A stretch of DNA of 64,000 nt, taken from Clostridia bacterium (GTDB lineage: Bacteria; Bacillota; Clostridia; Christensenellales; Borkfalkiaceae). This document shows, piece by piece, positions 47,364 through 56,254 of this stretch (positions are counted from its first letter, which is position 1; each line of letters begins with the position of its first letter). The position numbers and the translations under genes are program-made. The notes under the pieces are model-generated. The model was not told where the DNA came from, did no database searches, and saw only the letters and a list, made by a program, of their open reading frames with translations. The stretch spans positions 1-64,000 of the forward strand of contig JAGATP010000057.1 in assembly GCA_017621155.1 (NCBI GenBank), given 5' to 3'.

Positions 47364-48236
47364 TTAACGATGTTCGGAGAGGAAGAACACGGCGATCGTG
47401 CCCGGCCCGACGTGCGTACCCGTGCACAGGTCGTACTGACGGATCACCAGGTCTTTATAGCCCGCGCGCTCTTTCATGCCCTTGGCAACGGCGAGCGCTT
47501 CCTCTTCGCAATCGGCATGGGCGATGTACAGGGTCTGTTCCTGCGGGTTGACCGCCTTGGAGGCGTACAAATCGACAAGGGCGTTCATCGCCTTTTTCCT
47601 GCCGACGACCTTCGAGCCGATGACGATTTTTCCCTCGTCGTTGCCCCTTAAAACGGGCTTCACCTTCAAGAGTGTGCCGACGATGGCGACGAGCGGAGAA
47701 ATTCTCCCGCCCTTTTTGAGGTAGGAGAGATCTTCCACGGTAAAGACCTGCGTCACCCTCCACTTCATCTCTTCCAAAAGCCCAAAGACCTCGTCGATCC
47801 CCTTCCCCTCATCGCGCCAGATCGCCGCCTGAATGGCGAGCATTCCCGCCCCGAAAGAAGCGGCGAGCGGATCAAAGGGAACGAGCTTTGCCGTATATTT
47901 TTCTTTGAAAGTCGCGGAGGCAGTCATCGCCTGACGATACGTTCCGCTGATTCCCGAAGAAATGCTGATAAAAAGGACGTCCTGCCCCTCGGCAAGATAA
48001 GGCTCTACCGCTTCCTTCACCATCTCCTCGTTGACGAGCGAGGTGGCGACATCCGCTCCTTCGCGCATGGCGCGATAATAATCCTTTGCCGCCTTCTCGT
48101 GATCCCTTCCCTTCTCGTAGCAGAGAAACTCTTTCCCGTTAAGCCTTGCCCGATAAGAGAGCGCGGAAATGTCGTACCGATCAAGCAGATCGTCTGTTAA
48201 ATTGCATCCTGAATCCACAACAATATGAAATGTCAT
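47364..48236 (-). CDS. DegV family fatty-acid-binding protein (FakB-like)
   Basis: The 290-residue protein has the two-lobed DegV fold. The opening HIVVDSGCNLTDDLLDRYDI contains the Asp-Ser-Gly that contacts the fatty acid carboxylate, and SISSGISGTYRQAM lies near residue 93. Proteins of this family present fatty acids to the kinase FakA for incorporation into phospholipid; no fakA gene is in the window. The promoter carries a palindrome resembling the fatty-acid-synthesis repressor FapR site, consistent with a lipid role. Confidence 0.88.
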   Translation of the reverse strand: MTFHIVVDSGCNLTDDLLDRYDISALSYRARLNGKEFLCYEKGRDHEKAAKDYYRAMREGADVATSLVNEEMVKEAVEPYLAEGQDVLFISISSGISGTYRQAMTASATFKEKYTAKLVPFDPLAASFGAGMLAIQAAIWRDEGKGIDEVFGLLEEMKWRVTQVFTVEDLSYLKKGGRISPLVAIVGTLLKVKPVLRGNDEGKIVIGSKVVGRKKAMNALVDLYASKAVNPQEQTLYIAHADCEEEALAVAKGMKERAGYKDLVIRQYDLCTGTHVGPGTIAVFFLSEHR

Positions 48237-48264
48237 AATTTTATATTACACCTCACTAGGTTAT

Positions 48265-48281
48265 CTAGTATTTAATACTAG
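48265..48281. promoter_or_regulatory. 17-bp perfect palindrome at the degV promoter (FapR-like operator)
   Basis: CTAGTATTTAATACTAG is symmetric around its central base. Its TAGTA-N5-TACTA core has the same half-sites and spacing as FapR operators of Bacillus and Staphylococcus (TTAGTA-N5-TACTAA form). It begins at the -10 box of the degV promoter and covers the transcription start, a typical repressor position. Confidence 0.5.
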
Positions 48282-48308
48282 TTTAAATGTTTTTTTAAAT
48301 TTTGTCAA
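48280..48308 (-). promoter_or_regulatory. Promoter of the degV-family gene
   Basis: TTGACA (48303-48308), 17 bp spacer, TAAACT (48280-48285) on the minus strand, directly abutting the palindrome. Confidence 0.68.
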
Positions 48309-48396
48309 GCGTTCTGCACTATAAATATGGAAAAAGGCGAACTTTCATGCAAAAAAAGAAAAACGCACAGGAGAATGCGGAAACGGACGAAAAAAA

Positions 48397-48425
48397 TTGC
48401 TTTTTCCGCCCGCATATGTTATACT
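48397..48425 (+). promoter_or_regulatory. Promoter of the radical SAM gene (near-leaderless)
   Basis: TTGCTT (48397-48402), 17 bp spacer, TATACT (48420-48425). The ATG at 48432 lies 7 bp after the -10, where transcription should begin, and no ribosome binding site is present. Confidence 0.6.
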
Positions 48426-48431
48426 TTTTTT

Positions 48432-49286
48432 ATGATAAATTGTACGCTATGCCCCGTTCAATGTGGCGTCGATCGGACAAAACAGGTCGGCAGATGCCGG
48501 GTTAACGGGCTGAAAATTGCAAAATACAGTCTGCACCCCTACGAAGAGCCTCCCCTTTCGGGAGAAAAGGGTGCGGGGACGATCTTCTTTTGCGGCTGCT
48601 CTCTGCAATGCGCCTTCTGCCAGAATTTTCCCCTTTCCCGCAACGAGCGGGGCAAGGAGATTTCGGTCAAAGAGCTTGTCGAAATCTTTCACGCCTTGGA
48701 GGAAATGGGCGCGGCGACCATCGACCTCGTGAGTCCCACGCAGTACGCGGACAAGATCGCCGAAGCGCTTTCCCTCTATCGCCCAACCATTCCCATCGTC
48801 TACAACACGCACGGCTACGAGCGCATTGAAACGCTTGAGACAATCGCTCCCTACGTGGATATCTGGCTTCCCGACCTTAAATTCTGTTCTCCCAAACTTG
48901 CAGCGCGCTATACGGGAAGGGCGGACTACTTCGAATACGCCTCGAAAGCCGTCGAATGGATGGCAAAAACGCCCCTTTCCCTTGACGAAAACGGAAAAAT
49001 GAAGACGGGAACGATCGTGCGCCACCTCATTTTGCCCCTGTCCTCTTCGGACAGCGTGGCGATTTTAAACTTCCTCGCACCCCTCAAAGAAAAGCTCTTC
49101 CTTTCTTTGATGAGCCAATATACCCCTTATGGAGAGATCGAACAATTTCCCGAACTCAAACGTCCCATCACCGAGCGGGAATACAAAAAGGTCTTAGACG
49201 CCGCGCTCGATCTCGGATTCCCCCATCTCTTCGTACAGGACAGGAAAAGCGCTTCCGCTTCCTATATCCCCGATTGGGATTATTGA
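48432..49286 (+). CDS. Radical SAM protein, pyruvate formate-lyase activase-like (COG1313)
   Basis: The 284-residue protein has an N-terminal Cys-rich segment (MINCTLCPVQCGVDR and VGRCRVNG) and then the radical SAM cluster motif CSLQCAFC (CxxxCxxC, near residues 55-62). The rest is a (beta/alpha) barrel with SPTQYADKIAEAL and YNTHGYERIETL. The family is annotated as putative PFL-activating enzymes, but true substrates are mostly unknown; no glycyl radical enzyme lies nearby. This start is the only one that keeps the N-terminal cysteines without extra sequence, and it coincides with the predicted transcription start. Confidence 0.85.
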   Translation: MINCTLCPVQCGVDRTKQVGRCRVNGLKIAKYSLHPYEEPPLSGEKGAGTIFFCGCSLQCAFCQNFPLSRNERGKEISVKELVEIFHALEEMGAATIDLVSPTQYADKIAEALSLYRPTIPIVYNTHGYERIETLETIAPYVDIWLPDLKFCSPKLAARYTGRADYFEYASKAVEWMAKTPLSLDENGKMKTGTIVRHLILPLSSSDSVAILNFLAPLKEKLFLSLMSQYTPYGEIEQFPELKRPITEREYKKVLDAALDLGFPHLFVQDRKSASASYIPDWDY

Positions 49287-49405
49287 TAAAATTCCCGTTC
49301 CTTCAAATACACCAGCCGATCGGCGAGCTTGCCCATTTCTTCGGGAGACGCCGAGGCGATTTCACGCTCTAACTGAGCGATTTCCAACGACAGATTTTTT
49401 CTCAT
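49280..49405 (-). CDS. Possible 41-residue small protein
   Basis: An open frame encodes MRKNLSLEIAQLEREIAS followed by a helical, charged stretch ending LVYLKEREFYQ. It is amphipathic and looks protein-like, faintly recalling Spo0E-like small helical proteins but without their SQxxD signature. The ribosome binding site is weak, and no promoter is evident. It overlaps the end of the radical SAM gene tail to tail. Confidence 0.35.
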   Translation of the reverse strand: MRKNLSLEIAQLEREIASASPEEMGKLADRLVYLKEREFYQ

Positions 49406-49436
49406 ACTTCCAGTATGTGGAAAGAAAGAGGTTTTT

Positions 49437-51308
49437 ATGCTGATTTCTTGCGACAATTTAACCTTTGGCTATGACGACGCCGTCGTTTTGGACGGGGTTT
49501 CCCTTACGATTTCCGAGGCGGAGCGCATCGGCTTCATCGGCAGCAACGGGGCGGGCAAAACCACCCTTCTGAAGCTTCTTTTGGGCGAACTCCACCCCGA
49601 CAGCGGCTCTGTCTTTCGAAAAAACGGGCTTGTCATCGGCTATCTCGCCCAGAACGGCGGCTACGACTCCGAAAACACCGTTTACGAGGAAATGCGCTCC
49701 GTCTTCAAAGAGGATTTGCAGGCGATCGACTCTCTTCACGAAGTCGAGCTTCAAATCGCAAACACCCCCATGCAGTCGCAGGACTACGTGCGCCTCTCCG
49801 CACGGTACGAATCCCTCAACAAGCGCATTGCGGCGCACGACGCCTACCATACGGACGTCAAGATCAAGACCGTCTTGAACGGCATGGGCTTTGCGGACAA
49901 ATACGATCAGGTCATCTCCACCATGTCGGGCGGAGAAAAGACGCGGCTCAAGCTCTGCCGTTTGCTCCTCGAAATGCCCGAGCTTCTCATCCTGGACGAG
50001 CCGACCAACCACCTCGATTTGAAGACGCTGTTCTGGCTCGAGGACTACCTCTCTTCCTATCGGGGCGCCATTCTCACCGTCTCGCACGATCGGTACTTTT
50101 TGGACAAGCTCGTCACCAAGGTCGTCGAGCTCGAACAGTGCAAGCTCTTCGAGTACAAGGGAAATTACACCAAATACAAGGTGTTGAAGGCGGAACGGCT
50201 CGCCTTTTGGGAAAAGGAATACGAAAAACAGCAGGTGGAAATCGCCCACATGCAGGACTACGTCAACCGCAACCTCGTTCGGGCAACGACCGCAAAATCC
50301 GCCCTCTCCCGCGTAAAAAAGCTCGAATCGATGGAGTTAATCGAAAAGCCCAAGCCGCCCGAAACGCCGCCCCGCTTCCACTTTACCTTTCGCGATCGGC
50401 CCTATGAACGGGTATTGGAAATCGAGCATCTGAACTTGCGGGCGGGAGAGAAAACGTTGCTCGAAGACGCCTCCCTCCTCGTCATGCGGGGAAGAAAGGT
50501 GGCGATCATGGGCGACAACGGCACGGGGAAATCCACTCTCATCCGCGAGATCGTCAAGGGCAACCGCGCCATTCACACGGCGCGCTTCGTCAAGATCGCC
50601 TATTACGATCAGGAGAATTTGAACTTAAACCCCGAAAACACCGTGCTTGCGGAGCTGTGGGAACGCTTCTCCCTGCAATCGCAGACGGAGATCCGAAAGC
50701 GGCTCGCACGGGTCAAGCTCTCCGAAGAGGACATCGACAAAAAGGTCGGCGCACTCTCGGGCGGGGAGCGCGCAAAGCTCGCTCTCGCCGTGTTCGAAGC
50801 GGAGGAAGGCAATTTCCTCATCCTCGACGAGCCGACCAACCACCTCGATTTATTGGCGCGGGAGAGCCTGGAAAAGGCGTTAAAGGAATTTGAAGGCACG
50901 ATCCTCTTCGTCTCGCACGATCGCTACCTCATCTCCGCCGTCGCGGACGGGATTGTTGTCATCGAAAACGGGAAGCTCTCCTTTTTCGACGGCAACTACG
51001 AAGCGTACCAAAGCACGAAGAACGTCCCTGCCGCACCTCCTCCCGCCAAGCCGAAGGAAAAGGAAACGGAGTCCAAGTCCTCGATGACGAGGGCGGAAAA
51101 GCAGGCGGAAGTGAGGCGCAAGCTCCGCGTCAAGGAAATCGAAAAGCGCATCACGGAGCTAGAGACGGAGGAAGCCCTTCTCAACGAAAAAATGGCTGAC
51201 CCCGCCGTTGCCGCAGACTATGCAAAGCTCTCCGAGGTACTCTCTTCCCTCGAAAAGGTGCACAAGGAATCGGAAGCCCTGTACGAGGAGTACGAAACCC
51301 TTCTTTAA
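49437..51308 (+). CDS. ABC-F family ATPase (YdiF/Uup type)
   Basis: The 623-residue soluble protein has two ABC domains, with Walker A GSNGAGKTT (about 35-43) and GDNGTGKST (about 360-368), signatures MSGGEKTRL and LSGGERAKL, and two LLILDEPTNHLD-type Walker B motifs. An inter-domain linker (about 240-310) and a C-terminal coiled coil (about 540-620) are present. ABC-F proteins act on the ribosomal E site; this subtype is a housekeeping translation factor rather than a clear antibiotic-resistance protein. No uORF-type leader for induction is visible. Confidence 0.92.
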   Translation: MLISCDNLTFGYDDAVVLDGVSLTISEAERIGFIGSNGAGKTTLLKLLLGELHPDSGSVFRKNGLVIGYLAQNGGYDSENTVYEEMRSVFKEDLQAIDSLHEVELQIANTPMQSQDYVRLSARYESLNKRIAAHDAYHTDVKIKTVLNGMGFADKYDQVISTMSGGEKTRLKLCRLLLEMPELLILDEPTNHLDLKTLFWLEDYLSSYRGAILTVSHDRYFLDKLVTKVVELEQCKLFEYKGNYTKYKVLKAERLAFWEKEYEKQQVEIAHMQDYVNRNLVRATTAKSALSRVKKLESMELIEKPKPPETPPRFHFTFRDRPYERVLEIEHLNLRAGEKTLLEDASLLVMRGRKVAIMGDNGTGKSTLIREIVKGNRAIHTARFVKIAYYDQENLNLNPENTVLAELWERFSLQSQTEIRKRLARVKLSEEDIDKKVGALSGGERAKLALAVFEAEEGNFLILDEPTNHLDLLARESLEKALKEFEGTILFVSHDRYLISAVADGIVVIENGKLSFFDGNYEAYQSTKNVPAAPPPAKPKEKETESKSSMTRAEKQAEVRRKLRVKEIEKRITELETEEALLNEKMADPAVAADYAKLSEVLSSLEKVHKESEALYEEYETLL

Positions 51309-51357
51309 ACCCCTTTTGCAAAAGCAAGGATGGCACGCGTTTTTATCCGGAGATTCT

Positions 51358-52830
51358 ATGAGCATCAAAACGAAAACAAGTAAAAGAATCTGTCTCTCTG
51401 CGCTGTGTTTCACCGCTGCGCTGACGATTGCCCTCATTCCGATCAATCTGTTTTGCGCCAACTTCCCCGAATGGGTTACGGTTTTGCTGAGCGTTGTATT
51501 TTGCGGCGGATTGATCGCTTACCTGATCGCTTTCAAAACGAAGCTCGTTACAAAAATAATTTTGCCCATCGTGTTCGCGCTTGTCGCTGTATTTTGTTCG
51601 TTTGTCCCCTATCTCTTGCCTTATTGGAACTCCTATCTATACAAAGATTATCACGGCGTGAGATTGAACTACGATGAAGTCATTTCCTATCAAGCCGCAA
51701 AAGGGGATATGAGCGCACTCAAAGCGCACCTTAAAAAGATACACCCGATGTTCAAGGACGGACTTTCGGATGAAGTGGAAACGGCTTACAATGCGGCTCT
51801 GGATCGATTGAAAAAATCCGATCAAATTACGGTAAACAACCTGCGGCGGGAAATGCAAACAGTCTTGCACCTGATGGGAGACGCCCATACCACGACTTAC
51901 AACAATTATCCAAACGACAAATACTTAAAGACCATTCCGCAAAAGGACAGCCAAGGTTACGACATTGTCGCAATCAACGGCAAAACGGTAGAGGAGATTT
52001 ACGACGACGCAAAGCCCTATTCCTGTTACGAAACGGAAGATTGGATGAGCATCGATCTGGGCAGTCTTGCAACGCTCGACTTTTTGGGATACGCCGAGCC
52101 ATTCACTTACAGATGGTCTGACGGCGAAAACGAATTAGAAGAAACGTACACTGCGAGCGACTTTGTCAGTTGGGAAGAATTTGTAAAAATCCGCAACGAG
52201 TATTTTGTGCCGAGCGCGCCAAAGGACTTCGTCTATTACGAGATCGATGAGCAAAAGAGCCTTGCCGTGCTCACGCTTACAGAGTGCAACTACAATCAGA
52301 CGTACATCGATTGCGTCAAAGCGATGTTTACCGAAGTAAAACAAAAGAACATCCGCAGCGTTGCGGTTGACTTACGCGGCAACGGCGGCGGAAGTTCCCT
52401 CGTCGGGAACGAATTTGTAAAGTATTTGCCCGTCGATACCTATTTTGACGGTGGATTTGCCTGGCGTTGCGGGTTTCTTACGTTTGAATCCAAACAAGTA
52501 TCCCTCAAAAATGACCGCAACAAAGCGCTCACCTTTGACGGGAACGTCTTTGTTCTGACGAACAAGCGCTCTTTTTCTGCGGCAAAGGATTTTGCCATGC
52601 TCATACAGGACAACGGCTTGGGCAAAATCGTTGGAGAGCCTTCGGCGAACGCCGTAAACGGCTACGGAGACATTACCTGTTTTTATCTTCCCAATACGGG
52701 TTTATTTGTGCAGATTTCCACGAAAAAATGGTATCGGATCGACAGCGACAACAAGGACGAATACGTCATGCCCGACTATCCCTGCGAAAGCGACGACTGC
52801 TTTGCAACGCTCTACGAAATCATCGGATAG
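51358..52830 (+). CDS. Membrane-anchored S41 family peptidase
   Basis: The 490-residue protein has three N-terminal transmembrane helices (about 12-90) and an extracytoplasmic S41 (C-terminal processing peptidase-like) domain. VAVDLRGNGGGSSLVGNEFV and TNKRSFSAAKDFAMLIQDNG are hallmarks; the catalytic Ser is in the latter. No clear PDZ domain is seen. GGAG lies 6 bases before the chosen ATG. It starts 50 bp after the ABC-F gene and may share its transcript. Confidence 0.82.
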   Translation: MSIKTKTSKRICLSALCFTAALTIALIPINLFCANFPEWVTVLLSVVFCGGLIAYLIAFKTKLVTKIILPIVFALVAVFCSFVPYLLPYWNSYLYKDYHGVRLNYDEVISYQAAKGDMSALKAHLKKIHPMFKDGLSDEVETAYNAALDRLKKSDQITVNNLRREMQTVLHLMGDAHTTTYNNYPNDKYLKTIPQKDSQGYDIVAINGKTVEEIYDDAKPYSCYETEDWMSIDLGSLATLDFLGYAEPFTYRWSDGENELEETYTASDFVSWEEFVKIRNEYFVPSAPKDFVYYEIDEQKSLAVLTLTECNYNQTYIDCVKAMFTEVKQKNIRSVAVDLRGNGGGSSLVGNEFVKYLPVDTYFDGGFAWRCGFLTFESKQVSLKNDRNKALTFDGNVFVLTNKRSFSAAKDFAMLIQDNGLGKIVGEPSANAVNGYGDITCFYLPNTGLFVQISTKKWYRIDSDNKDEYVMPDYPCESDDCFATLYEIIG

Positions 52831-52866
52831 AAAAAAGTGCTCGGACAAAACGCACTTCCCATAGGG

Positions 52867-52910
52867 ATTATAAAAAGCGAAGAATTTTGAAATTCTTCGC
52901 TTTTTATAAT
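52867..52910. terminator. Bidirectional terminator between the S41 peptidase and DUF3788 genes
   Basis: A 20-bp perfect stem ATTATAAAAAGCGAAGAATT and its complement with a 4-nt loop, between convergent genes. Confidence 0.85.
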
Positions 52911-52933
52911 TTCCCGATAAATTGTACTTCCTC

Positions 52934-53347
52934 TTACTTTTTGTTCGGCTTTCTCTTGATACTCAACATTTTGATAAAATCATTAAACAACGTGGTGTCC
53001 GTCGGCTCAAACATGATCCATTTTCCATCGTGGTAAGTATGTGTATTGTCGTATATTTTTTGAACTTCCTTTGAGTAACTGTCTTTTTCGGCTTCAAATT
53101 TCAACCGCTCGTCTTTGCCCAAGACAATCATAAATCCCACACAATTTTCTCTTGCATAGAAAGCGCAAAGCGTTTTACCGCCGCGACGGTATTTGTATTC
53201 GTATTTCCACGCTTTCCCGCCTTTACCCCACAAGCGTTCCATATCGTAATGCTCGTCGATTAAGGCGCATAGCCTATTCCATACGTCGTAAAGAGATTGA
53301 CCGACCAAAGCCGTCATTTCTTCATTGTTGGGTATCGTATCAAGCAT
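52934..53347 (-). CDS. DUF3788 family protein
   Basis: The 137-residue cytosolic protein matches the DUF3788 pattern as I remember it: a WKYEYKYRRGGKTLCAFY strand pair, then FMIVLGKDERLKFE, a YDNTHTYHDGKWIMF segment and a basic tail. Function is unknown; members are small proteins common in gut Firmicutes and Bacteroidetes. It stands alone and convergent to the S41 gene. Confidence 0.7.
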   Translation of the reverse strand: MLDTIPNNEEMTALVGQSLYDVWNRLCALIDEHYDMERLWGKGGKAWKYEYKYRRGGKTLCAFYARENCVGFMIVLGKDERLKFEAEKDSYSKEVQKIYDNTHTYHDGKWIMFEPTDTTLFNDFIKMLSIKRKPNKK

Positions 53348-53393
53348 ATGAATTCCCCGTCATTTATTGTTTTGTTATCACACACCAATCAAA

Positions 53394-53540
53394 TTAAAAA
53401 GTAAAACAAATAAACTCGCTTGCCTTGCTTGCAAGGTATAGCGTGCTATCCTTATACTCTTTTTCTATGGTAAAATTCCCTATGGGAACTACGGTAATCG
53501 TCCAAGCGCTTTTTCTTTGCTTGAAATGGATGGTACTCAT
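53394..53540 (-). CDS. Possible 48-residue open frame
   Basis: An open frame encodes MSTIHFKQRKSAWTITVV and ends in SKASEFICFTF. It lies 21 bp after the hydrolase stop codon on the same strand. There is no clear ribosome binding site and I do not recognise it; it could be a gene remnant. The rest of the gap 53348-53561 holds nothing I can identify. Confidence 0.25.
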   Translation of the reverse strand: MSTIHFKQRKSAWTITVVPIGNFTIEKEYKDSTLYLASKASEFICFTF

Positions 53541-53561
53541 CTTTTTAAAGTCGGCTCGACG

Positions 53562-54452
53562 TTAAGAAATCCTCTTTTTCAAAAATTCCCCGATGACGGA
53601 AAGCGCTTCCTCTTTGCTGACGTCGTTTAAAATTTCGTGTCTCGCCCCCGCAAAGAGATGCAGGGAGACGTCCTCAATTCCGAGCTTTTGATACATGGCA
53701 TACAGCCGCTTCATTCCCTCGCTATACTGTCCGACGGGGTCGTGTTCTCCCGCCACCAGGAGAAGGGGCAAGTCCTTTCTGATGGTTTCAAGTCCTTCCT
53801 TGCGATAGAGCTTTTTCGCCCCCGCAAAGAAGCGCTCGTAAAATCCGTACGAACAGACCATGCCGCATCCCTCGTCGTTTTCATAGCGGCTGACCTCTTC
53901 GGGAAGGGTGGAAATCATGCTGCCGCCGAGTTTTTTCTCATAGGCGTCGAAGGTGAGCTTTTTGATGAGCTCTGCGGGCGCTTTTCTGCCTTTGAAGGCA
54001 CATCCGATCTTGGCGACCACCGAGGCAAAGCCCGTGGAAAGGGTGGAAAGCTTATCGCTTCCGCAGAGAATCGCCCCGTCGATTTTGTCGCTATAGCGCT
54101 GAAGATACGCTTGTCCCAAAAAAGAGCCGTAGCTGTGCGCGAACAGGATAACGGGAAGGTGGTACTTTTCCCGATAAAGGTCTGTGAGTCCCGCAAGGTC
54201 GGACAGCGTCCCCTCCCAATTGTCCCCGTCCGTGTAGCCGGGAAGCTCCTTGTCCGTCTCCCCGAAACAGCGGTGATCGTCTCCGAACACGGTAAATCCG
54301 AGCCCGTTTAAGTAGGAAGCGAACTTCTTGTAGCGGAGAATGTGCTCCGCCATACCGTGCGAAATCTGCACAATCCCCACGGGCTTTTCGACTGCCCATT
54401 CGACGACGGAAATTTCCTTGCCGTCCTTTGCCTTCCAAGTCATTCTGTTCAT
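53562..54452 (-). CDS. Alpha/beta hydrolase, monoacylglycerol lipase/lysophospholipase-like
   Basis: The 296-residue protein has the serine hydrolase nucleophile elbow LFAHSYGSFLGQ (Ser near residue 103), the acid Asp in LVAGEHDPVGQ and His in FAGARHEILND, and the early motif QISHGMAEHILRY typical of the PldB/monoglyceride lipase group. It lies 1 bp after glpK in one operon, so the glycerol it releases could be phosphorylated by GlpK. I start at the ATG with AAGGAG 7 bases upstream; a longer reading overlaps glpK. Confidence 0.85.
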   Translation of the reverse strand: MNRMTWKAKDGKEISVVEWAVEKPVGIVQISHGMAEHILRYKKFASYLNGLGFTVFGDDHRCFGETDKELPGYTDGDNWEGTLSDLAGLTDLYREKYHLPVILFAHSYGSFLGQAYLQRYSDKIDGAILCGSDKLSTLSTGFASVVAKIGCAFKGRKAPAELIKKLTFDAYEKKLGGSMISTLPEEVSRYENDEGCGMVCSYGFYERFFAGAKKLYRKEGLETIRKDLPLLLVAGEHDPVGQYSEGMKRLYAMYQKLGIEDVSLHLFAGARHEILNDVSKEEALSVIGEFLKKRIS

Positions 54453-54453
54453 A

Positions 54454-55923
54454 TCATTCTCCTTGCGGCAAGCTCTGCTTGACCGCCCTTTGATATCCGC
54501 GATAGAGGGAATCGAAGCGCTCCTCGTCCTCGCTCGGCACAAAGACACGATCCGTCTGACGAAGGTGCTCGATCTCTTCCCTGTTCCAGATTCCCAGCGC
54601 CAAGGCGCACAGGTATACGACGCCGAGCGCCGTGCTCTCCACTTCCTTGGGGCGGTTGAGAGGAACGTGCAATACGTCCGCTTGGAACTGCATCAGGAAG
54701 TTATTGGCGGAAGCCCCGCCGTCGCAGCGCAGTTCTTTCAGAGAAATGCCGCTGTCCTGCTCCATACAGTCGGTGAGCGTCCTCGCCGAATAGGCGATCG
54801 CCTCCAAGCCCGCCCGCGTGATGTGACGCTTGTCCGTCCCGCGGCTGATGCCCGAAATGATCGCCCGCGCATCCCCCCTCCAATAGGGCGCGCCCAGCCC
54901 CGTAAAGGCGGGCACGAGGTACACCCCGCCCGTATCCTCGACGGAGAGCGCAAGCGCCTCCGTTTCAGCGGCAGTGCGGAAAAAGCCGAGCTCGTCGCGC
55001 AGCCACTTGACGGTGCTGCCCGCATGAAAGACGCTGCCCTCCATGGCGTAGACGACTTCGTCGCCGATGGAATAGCCGATGGTGGTGATGAGCCCGTTCT
55101 TGGAGTCCCTGCGCTCCTTTCCCGTGGGAAAGAGGAGGAACATGCCCGTTCCGTATGTAATCTTCGCCTGTCCCTCCGAGAAACAGCCCTGACCGAAGAG
55201 GGCGGATTGCTGATCTCCCGCAATCCCCGCGATGGGATAGACCTTATCCTGATAGACGAACTCCCCGACGCGGCTCGTACAGCTGCCGACCCGAGGCAAA
55301 ATCCCCTTCGGGACGTCAAAGAAATCGAGAAGCTCCTTGTCCCATTCGAGGGTATTGATGTTGAACAGCATGGTGCGCGAGGCGTTGGTGTAATCGGTGA
55401 AAAATTCCCTGCCGTCCGTGAGCTTATAGATGAGGTAGCTGTCCACCGTGCCGCAGCAGAGCTCTCCCCGCTCGGCAAGCTCCCTCGCCCCTTTCACGTG
55501 GTCGAGAAGCCATTTGATCTTGGAGGCGGAGAAGTAGGCGTCCACGGGAAGCCCCGTCTTTTGGAAGATGATTTCCCGCTCCGCTTTGCCGATCTTGTCG
55601 CAAAAATCGCTCGTTCGGCGGCACTGCCAGACGATCGCCCGATGAAGGGGTCTCCCCGTCTTTTTGTTCCAGAGCACGACGGTCTCCCGCTGATTGGTGA
55701 GCCCGATGCCGAGGATGGGCTCGTCCGCCGCCTCGATGCACTGCACGAGGAGGGACACGACCTTGGCGTAAATTTCACCCGCGTCCTGTTCCACCCAGGC
55801 AGGGTGGGGAAAGAACTGTTCCAGCTCTTCCTGAACGGTATAGACGAACTTCTTTTTCTCGAGGGAATAGAGCATCGCACGCGCGCTCGTCGTCCCCTCG
55901 TCTACTGCTATCAAGTAACTCAT
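54454..55923 (-). CDS. glpK: Glycerol kinase
   Basis: The 489-residue FGGY-family kinase makes glycerol 3-phosphate. It shows the N-terminal phosphate loop AVDEGTTSARAMLYS, the glycerol-binding NQRETVVLW and WQCRRTSDFCD, the ATP-site YGTGMFLLFPTG and the FGGY signature region (DGGASANNFLMQFQADVL). The length is typical (about 500). GGAG precedes the ATG; longer upstream frames lack support. No glpF or glpO is next to it; the downstream lipase-like gene suggests use of acylglycerols. Confidence 0.96.
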   Translation of the reverse strand: MSYLIAVDEGTTSARAMLYSLEKKKFVYTVQEELEQFFPHPAWVEQDAGEIYAKVVSLLVQCIEAADEPILGIGLTNQRETVVLWNKKTGRPLHRAIVWQCRRTSDFCDKIGKAEREIIFQKTGLPVDAYFSASKIKWLLDHVKGARELAERGELCCGTVDSYLIYKLTDGREFFTDYTNASRTMLFNINTLEWDKELLDFFDVPKGILPRVGSCTSRVGEFVYQDKVYPIAGIAGDQQSALFGQGCFSEGQAKITYGTGMFLLFPTGKERRDSKNGLITTIGYSIGDEVVYAMEGSVFHAGSTVKWLRDELGFFRTAAETEALALSVEDTGGVYLVPAFTGLGAPYWRGDARAIISGISRGTDKRHITRAGLEAIAYSARTLTDCMEQDSGISLKELRCDGGASANNFLMQFQADVLHVPLNRPKEVESTALGVVYLCALALGIWNREEIEHLRQTDRVFVPSEDEERFDSLYRGYQRAVKQSLPQGE

Positions 55924-55945
55924 AAAATCTCCCCTTTTTCTTCCG

Positions 55946-55974
55946 ATTATACACCATACGGCAAAAAAAAGCAA
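55946..55974 (-). promoter_or_regulatory. Promoter of glpK-hydrolase operon
   Basis: TTGCTT (55969-55974), 17 bp spacer, TATAAT (55946-55951) on the minus strand, about 22 bp before the glpK ATG. Confidence 0.72.
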
Positions 55975-56254
55975 TCCTTTCAGAGATTTTTGCGGAAAAA
56001 CGACTCTGTCCCTTTGCAAAAAGACAGACAACGCGAAACAAGATCGTTTTCTATCCCCTATCAATTCGAAAATAAACAGGCTACCAATAATAAAGAAGAG
56101 GCTTTTTACAGCCCCTTTCATCTATTTCTTTTTATCCTTTTGTTGCGTAGTTATCTTCCTCTTTCAATCTCGTACAGAGGAAATGCGAATATCCCTTCGC
56201 TATTTCCCCCAATTTAAAATCTGTTTTCCTGTACTCACTGATAATTCTTAAAAT

